From contig NZ_JAAXCV010000017.1 in assembly GCF_012911895.1 (NCBI RefSeq), positions 62,001 to 126,000 on the forward strand: a stretch of 64,000 nt of DNA. Direction: 5' to 3'. Position numbers and translations under genes: made by a program. Every line of letters starts with the position of its first letter. Within the stretch, counting starts at the first letter, position 1. The notes under the pieces are model-generated. The model was not told the origin of the DNA, made no database searches, and saw nothing but the letters and a program-made list of their open reading frames with translations. This stretch comes from Bacillus sp. RO3. Its GTDB lineage: Bacteria > Bacillota > Bacilli > Bacillales > Bacillaceae_B. Positions 61,440 through 64,000 of the stretch are shown one piece after another.

Positions 61440-61976
61440 ATGAAGACATTCGACTGTCCCAAAGTCCAATTAAGAGAATTAACTCTTGATGACGTGGAGG
61501 ACCGGTATCAATGGTGCCTGGATCAAGACGTGATAAAGCACTTGAATATGCCGGAGAAGTATCCTCCCTTCAGCCGGGAAGAAACGGAGCGTTGGATTGA
61601 AATGTGCATGAAGAAAACGAATGGATATGAGCAAAGAGCCATCATGACGGAGGTCACCCATATTGGCTGGGTGGATCTGAAGAACATCGATCAGCTGAAT
61701 AAACATGCCGAGTTGGGGATTGCCATAGGGGATAAAACGTATTGGGGAAAAGGCTATGGACTGGCTGCCATGAAAGAAATGCTCATGTGGGGCTTTCATG
61801 AATTGGGGCTGAACAAGATTTGGTTAAGAGTGGAAGTGGATAATGAAAAAGCGATCAAGTCTTATTTACGGATGGGCTATGTGGAAGAAGGGATTTTAAG
61901 ACAGGATCGGTTGAGAAACGGAGAGTTTGTTGACCGCTTAAGAATGAGTATTCTGAAGCAGGAGTTTATTAAGTAA
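61440..61976 (+). CDS. GNAT acetyltransferase, RimJ-like
   Basis: A 178-residue RimJ/RimL-type N-acetyltransferase: VQLRELTLDDVEDRYQW start, ELGIAIGDKTYWGKGYGLAAMKEML (motif A with Q/R-GxGxG/A), NKIWLRVEVDNEKAIKSYLRMGYVEEG (motif B). It acetylates a protein N-terminus or small amine. GAGGAG decides the ATG at 61440; 5 codons upstream are also open. Confidence 0.9.
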   Translation: MKTFDCPKVQLRELTLDDVEDRYQWCLDQDVIKHLNMPEKYPPFSREETERWIEMCMKKTNGYEQRAIMTEVTHIGWVDLKNIDQLNKHAELGIAIGDKTYWGKGYGLAAMKEMLMWGFHELGLNKIWLRVEVDNEKAIKSYLRMGYVEEGILRQDRLRNGEFVDRLRMSILKQEFIK

Positions 61977-62011
61977 GTGTATATAAAAAAAGTGAAAGGG
62001 AGTTTTGAAAA

Positions 62012-62314
62012 ATGGTTGGTTTACTGAATGTTGGAAGTCTGGTGCTTGGACTGATGGCCTTGTTTCTTCCTATTGTGAATCTGATGAAAGAAAATAAATA
62101 CTGGGTGGTTCTATCCATGATCAGCATAAGCGCCTGCGGGTTGTCCCTTTGCTTCCAAATCTTTTATACCTATCACAAGGTAACGGTGGAAGACTGGGGA
62201 GCCCTGATGGACACCATGTATGCCGTGGCATCGGTTTCAGCGATTCTGCTTATTGTCACGATGATCCTAAATGCCGTGACACTGAAGGTGTATCGGCACA
62301 GAACAGCGAAATAG
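62012..62314 (+). CDS. 100-aa membrane protein, unknown
   Basis: Three membrane helices (about residues 4-24, 32-50, 68-92) with a short basic C-terminus (KVYRHRTAK). AAAGGGAG lies before the ATG. It follows the GNAT gene by 35 bases and is terminated 17 bases later. No family recognised. Confidence 0.65.
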   Translation: MVGLLNVGSLVLGLMALFLPIVNLMKENKYWVVLSMISISACGLSLCFQIFYTYHKVTVEDWGALMDTMYAVASVSAILLIVTMILNAVTLKVYRHRTAK

Positions 62315-62330
62315 GTTACTAGAAAAGGGA

Positions 62331-62368
62331 AAGAGGGCACCCTCACCGATGCAGGGTGCCCTCTCTAC
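62331..62368 (+). terminator. terminator
   Basis: AGAGGGCACCCT is perfectly complementary to AGGGTGCCCTCT, followed by CTACTTT. The U tract is short, so activity may be partial. Confidence 0.75.
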
Positions 62369-62392
62369 TTTCATAAATATAGGAGGAGAGAG

Positions 62393-62794
62393 ATGTCCTA
62401 CGATATGCAGTGTCCATTATGTAACCCCGAGAAAGACCGGGAGCAAACCATTGTGTTGGAAAATAGAACATGCTATTTTCTGCAGCACCCTAAACATCAG
62501 GGTGTCTTGGTAGGCAGCGGTTTAATTGTCCCTAAAAACCATCACAGGGATGTGTTTGATCTCACTCCAGAAGAGTGGAAGGATACGTACGAATTGCTTC
62601 AGGAGGCCAAAAAAATAGTAGATGCTGAGCATGCTCCTGACGGCTATACACTTGGCTGGAATGTCGGAACAGTATCCAACCAGGAAATTCCCCACAGCCA
62701 TCTTCACGTCATCCCGAGGTACAAAGATGAACCGTTGGCGGGGAAAGGGCTTAGATACTGGTTAAAGCAGGAGGGAAATAGGAGAGTCAAATAA
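62393..62794 (+). CDS. HIT-family hydrolase
   Basis: A 133-residue protein with the histidine triad HSHLHVIPR near residue 100, an N-terminal CPLC pair that may bind zinc, and the LIVPKNHHRDVFDLTPEEW region. HIT proteins hydrolyse nucleoside phosphoramidates or dinucleoside polyphosphates. AGGAGGAGAG precedes the ATG. Single-gene unit flanked by hairpins. Confidence 0.93.
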   Translation: MSYDMQCPLCNPEKDREQTIVLENRTCYFLQHPKHQGVLVGSGLIVPKNHHRDVFDLTPEEWKDTYELLQEAKKIVDAEHAPDGYTLGWNVGTVSNQEIPHSHLHVIPRYKDEPLAGKGLRYWLKQEGNRRVK

Positions 62795-62802
62795 AGATCA
62801 TC

Positions 62803-62841
62803 ATCACTTATCATCAATGATTGAAGATAAGTGTATTTTTT
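62803..62841 (+). terminator. terminator after the HIT gene
   Basis: CACTTATC pairs with GATAAGTG, followed by TATTTTTTTA. Confidence 0.8.
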
Positions 62842-62911
62842 TATACAGAAAGATGAAACCAACTCCTGACTCATTCGTCTTAGCATTAAAGAGAATCGGG
62901 GTGAGACACGT

Positions 62912-63460
62912 GTGAGGAAGATCAAGAATGAGAGCTGGTTGGATGACCGGGATGCCTGGCTTGAATCGATTATGGATGAGTACGGGGAACGGTTGACAAA
63001 GCTTGTGTATAACTATGTGAAGGACTGGAGCCTCGCTGAGGATATTGTTCAAGATGTATTTATCACGTGCTACAAACATTATGAGAAAACAAATGAAATC
63101 ATTTCGTTCAAGGCGTGGATTTACCGGTTGGCCATCAATAAATCAAAGGATGTCTTGAAGAGCTCGGCTTTTCGTAACGTGGTGATGAATGCAGGTCTTT
63201 TTGCTTTTTTCACCTCAAAGGATCTGGTGCCTGAGAAGGATGTAGTGAAGCGGAGCGAGGAAGAGTTTCTTTCCAGGTGCGTACTCTCCCTCCCTGTCAA
63301 GTATCGTGAAGTGATCACGCTTTATTATTATGAGGAATGTTCCATTGAAGAGATGAAAGGGATGCTGGGCCTTAATCCGAATACCATCAAAACGAGGTTG
63401 AACAGAGGGCGGAATAAGCTGAAAAACATGATGGAAAGGTGGGGATATGATGGAGAATAA
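62912..63460 (+). CDS. ECF sigma factor
   Basis: A 182-residue extracytoplasmic-function sigma factor: region 2 (LVYNYVKDWSLAEDIVQDVFITCYKHYEKT, IISFKAWIYRLAINKSKDVLKS) and region 4 (LPVKYREVITLYYYEECSIEEMKGMLGLNPNTIKTRLNRGRNKL). The start is GTG after GGGGTGA. It overlaps the next gene by 14 bases, and that product has a membrane helix, so the pair is a sigma/anti-sigma unit. Similar to SigV/SigW-type regulators, but the subgroup is not clear. Confidence 0.93.
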   Translation: MRKIKNESWLDDRDAWLESIMDEYGERLTKLVYNYVKDWSLAEDIVQDVFITCYKHYEKTNEIISFKAWIYRLAINKSKDVLKSSAFRNVVMNAGLFAFFTSKDLVPEKDVVKRSEEEFLSRCVLSLPVKYREVITLYYYEECSIEEMKGMLGLNPNTIKTRLNRGRNKLKNMMERWGYDGE

Positions 63461-64000
63461 GCTGAATCAGTTAAGAAAAGCGATGGATTCTACAACTCAC
63501 AAAGGCCTTCACTTTACGGAAGCTCAAAAACACAACATTCGATATGCGGTTCAGGCAGATGACTCTATCAAGCACAAAAAACCGAATGCATTCGTGCTGT
63601 TCGCCGTTGCCACTTTCACCATATGCTTGCTGGCCTTCTTCGTCTCGACTGAGTGGTTGACCAGGGAATCGAATGAACCGATCCAAGGCGGTTCCATTTC
63701 GCCAAACAAGTGGGAGGTAACTCACGACTATAAGGAAGATGGAGAAGTCGTGTTCAGCATCTTTCCTGATCCTGAGCTGCAGGCAGAAAAGCCGTATGGA
63801 TATATCTTTCATTTTAATGAACCCTTCGCCACCTTTAAAGGAAAAGAGCTTTCCATCTCTGCCGTTCATAAGGAAACCGGAGAACGGATGCAGGTGCTGC
63901 CTCCCCAACCCATCACCGAGCCTTCAACAGGATACTCGAGCTTACAGCGCTTCACCGCAAGCTTCCAGGTTCCATACAGCGGCCTATGGAGGTATGAAGT
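63447..64000 (+). CDS. membrane anti-sigma factor candidate (partial)
   Basis: Starts inside the sigma gene (ATGATG at 63447/63450, after GGTGGGG) and is open to the window end. A cytoplasmic head of about 45 residues is followed by one membrane helix (about 48-68, FVLFAVATFTICLLAFF) and an extracellular domain. The head lacks the H-x3-C-x2-C zinc anti-sigma motif, so it belongs to another type. It most likely holds the sigma factor inactive until an envelope signal arrives. Confidence 0.8.
   Translation, partial: MMENKLNQLRKAMDSTTHKGLHFTEAQKHNIRYAVQADDSIKHKKPNAFVLFAVATFTICLLAFFVSTEWLTRESNEPIQGGSISPNKWEVTHDYKEDGEVVFSIFPDPELQAEKPYGYIFHFNEPFATFKGKELSISAVHKETGERMQVLPPQPITEPSTGYSSLQRFTASFQVPYSGLWRYE

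Overview
The window is a 64 kb chromosomal segment of a Gram-positive, spore-former-type Bacillaceae bacterium, probably Bacillus or Rossellomorea-like. The reasons are strong AGGAGG ribosome sites, U-tract terminators, CcpA-type cre and LacI sites, the ytkL-ytoI-ytpI-nrnA neighbourhood known from Bacillus subtilis, a SwrC-like RND protein, a DUF3231 protein, and abundant GC-rich Bacillus intergenic repeats. Species was not determined. No rRNA, tRNA or CRISPR array was seen.

Layout. 1-6.7 kb: a small membrane protein, then a glycerol-3-phosphate unit (GlpP-type antiterminator, UgpC-A-E-B ABC importer, glycerophosphodiesterase) behind a probable antitermination leader. 6.8-11.5 kb: DUF4386 protein, Crp/Fnr regulator, universal stress protein and EamA exporter, with remnants of a reciprocal crp/eamA duplication. 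11.6-18.8 kb: an uninterrupted sugar-acid operon (kdgR, kdgK, hxlA, hxlB, kdgA, TRAP dctPQM, kdgF) behind a promoter carrying a cre site and three phased KdgR-type palindromes. 19-21.7 kb: Lrp regulator, then small and broken genes and an IS6-family remnant fused to a HAD-hydrolase remnant. 21.9-26.9 kb: two-component pair, acyltransferase, alpha/beta hydrolase. 27.1-33 kb: a peptide or amino-acid-derivative locus (M20 amidohydrolase, NhaC antiporter, unusual regulator, enolase-superfamily epimerase, GNAT) whose two promoters share an operator-like motif. 33.3-39.8 kb: two-component pair, SwrC/AcrB-type RND transporter, and a DUF4359/rbsB fusion scar.

39.8-47.4 kb is the accessory part. After 1.4 kb of degraded sequence come seven strikingly AT-rich genes in three blocks: (i) a TIGR04255-like protein, a 67-aa protein and a ComEC-type metallo-beta-lactamase hydrolase; (ii) on the other strand, a 527-aa protein with a DUF4062/TIR-like N-terminus; (iii) a ParA-like ATPase, a 118-aa basic-tailed protein and a helical 216-aa protein. 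This looks like an antiphage-defence-type island. None of the three blocks matches a system I can name, so they are the best candidates for something undescribed.

47.4-64 kb returns to core-like content: NCS1 permease, alanine dehydrogenase, a nested repeat element, YtkL, a candidate structured small RNA, a hydrolase, YtoI, YtpI, NrnA, DUF3231, a string of small exported or membrane proteins (two with disabling mutations), GNAT, HIT protein, and an ECF sigma factor with a membrane anti-sigma candidate cut by the window end.
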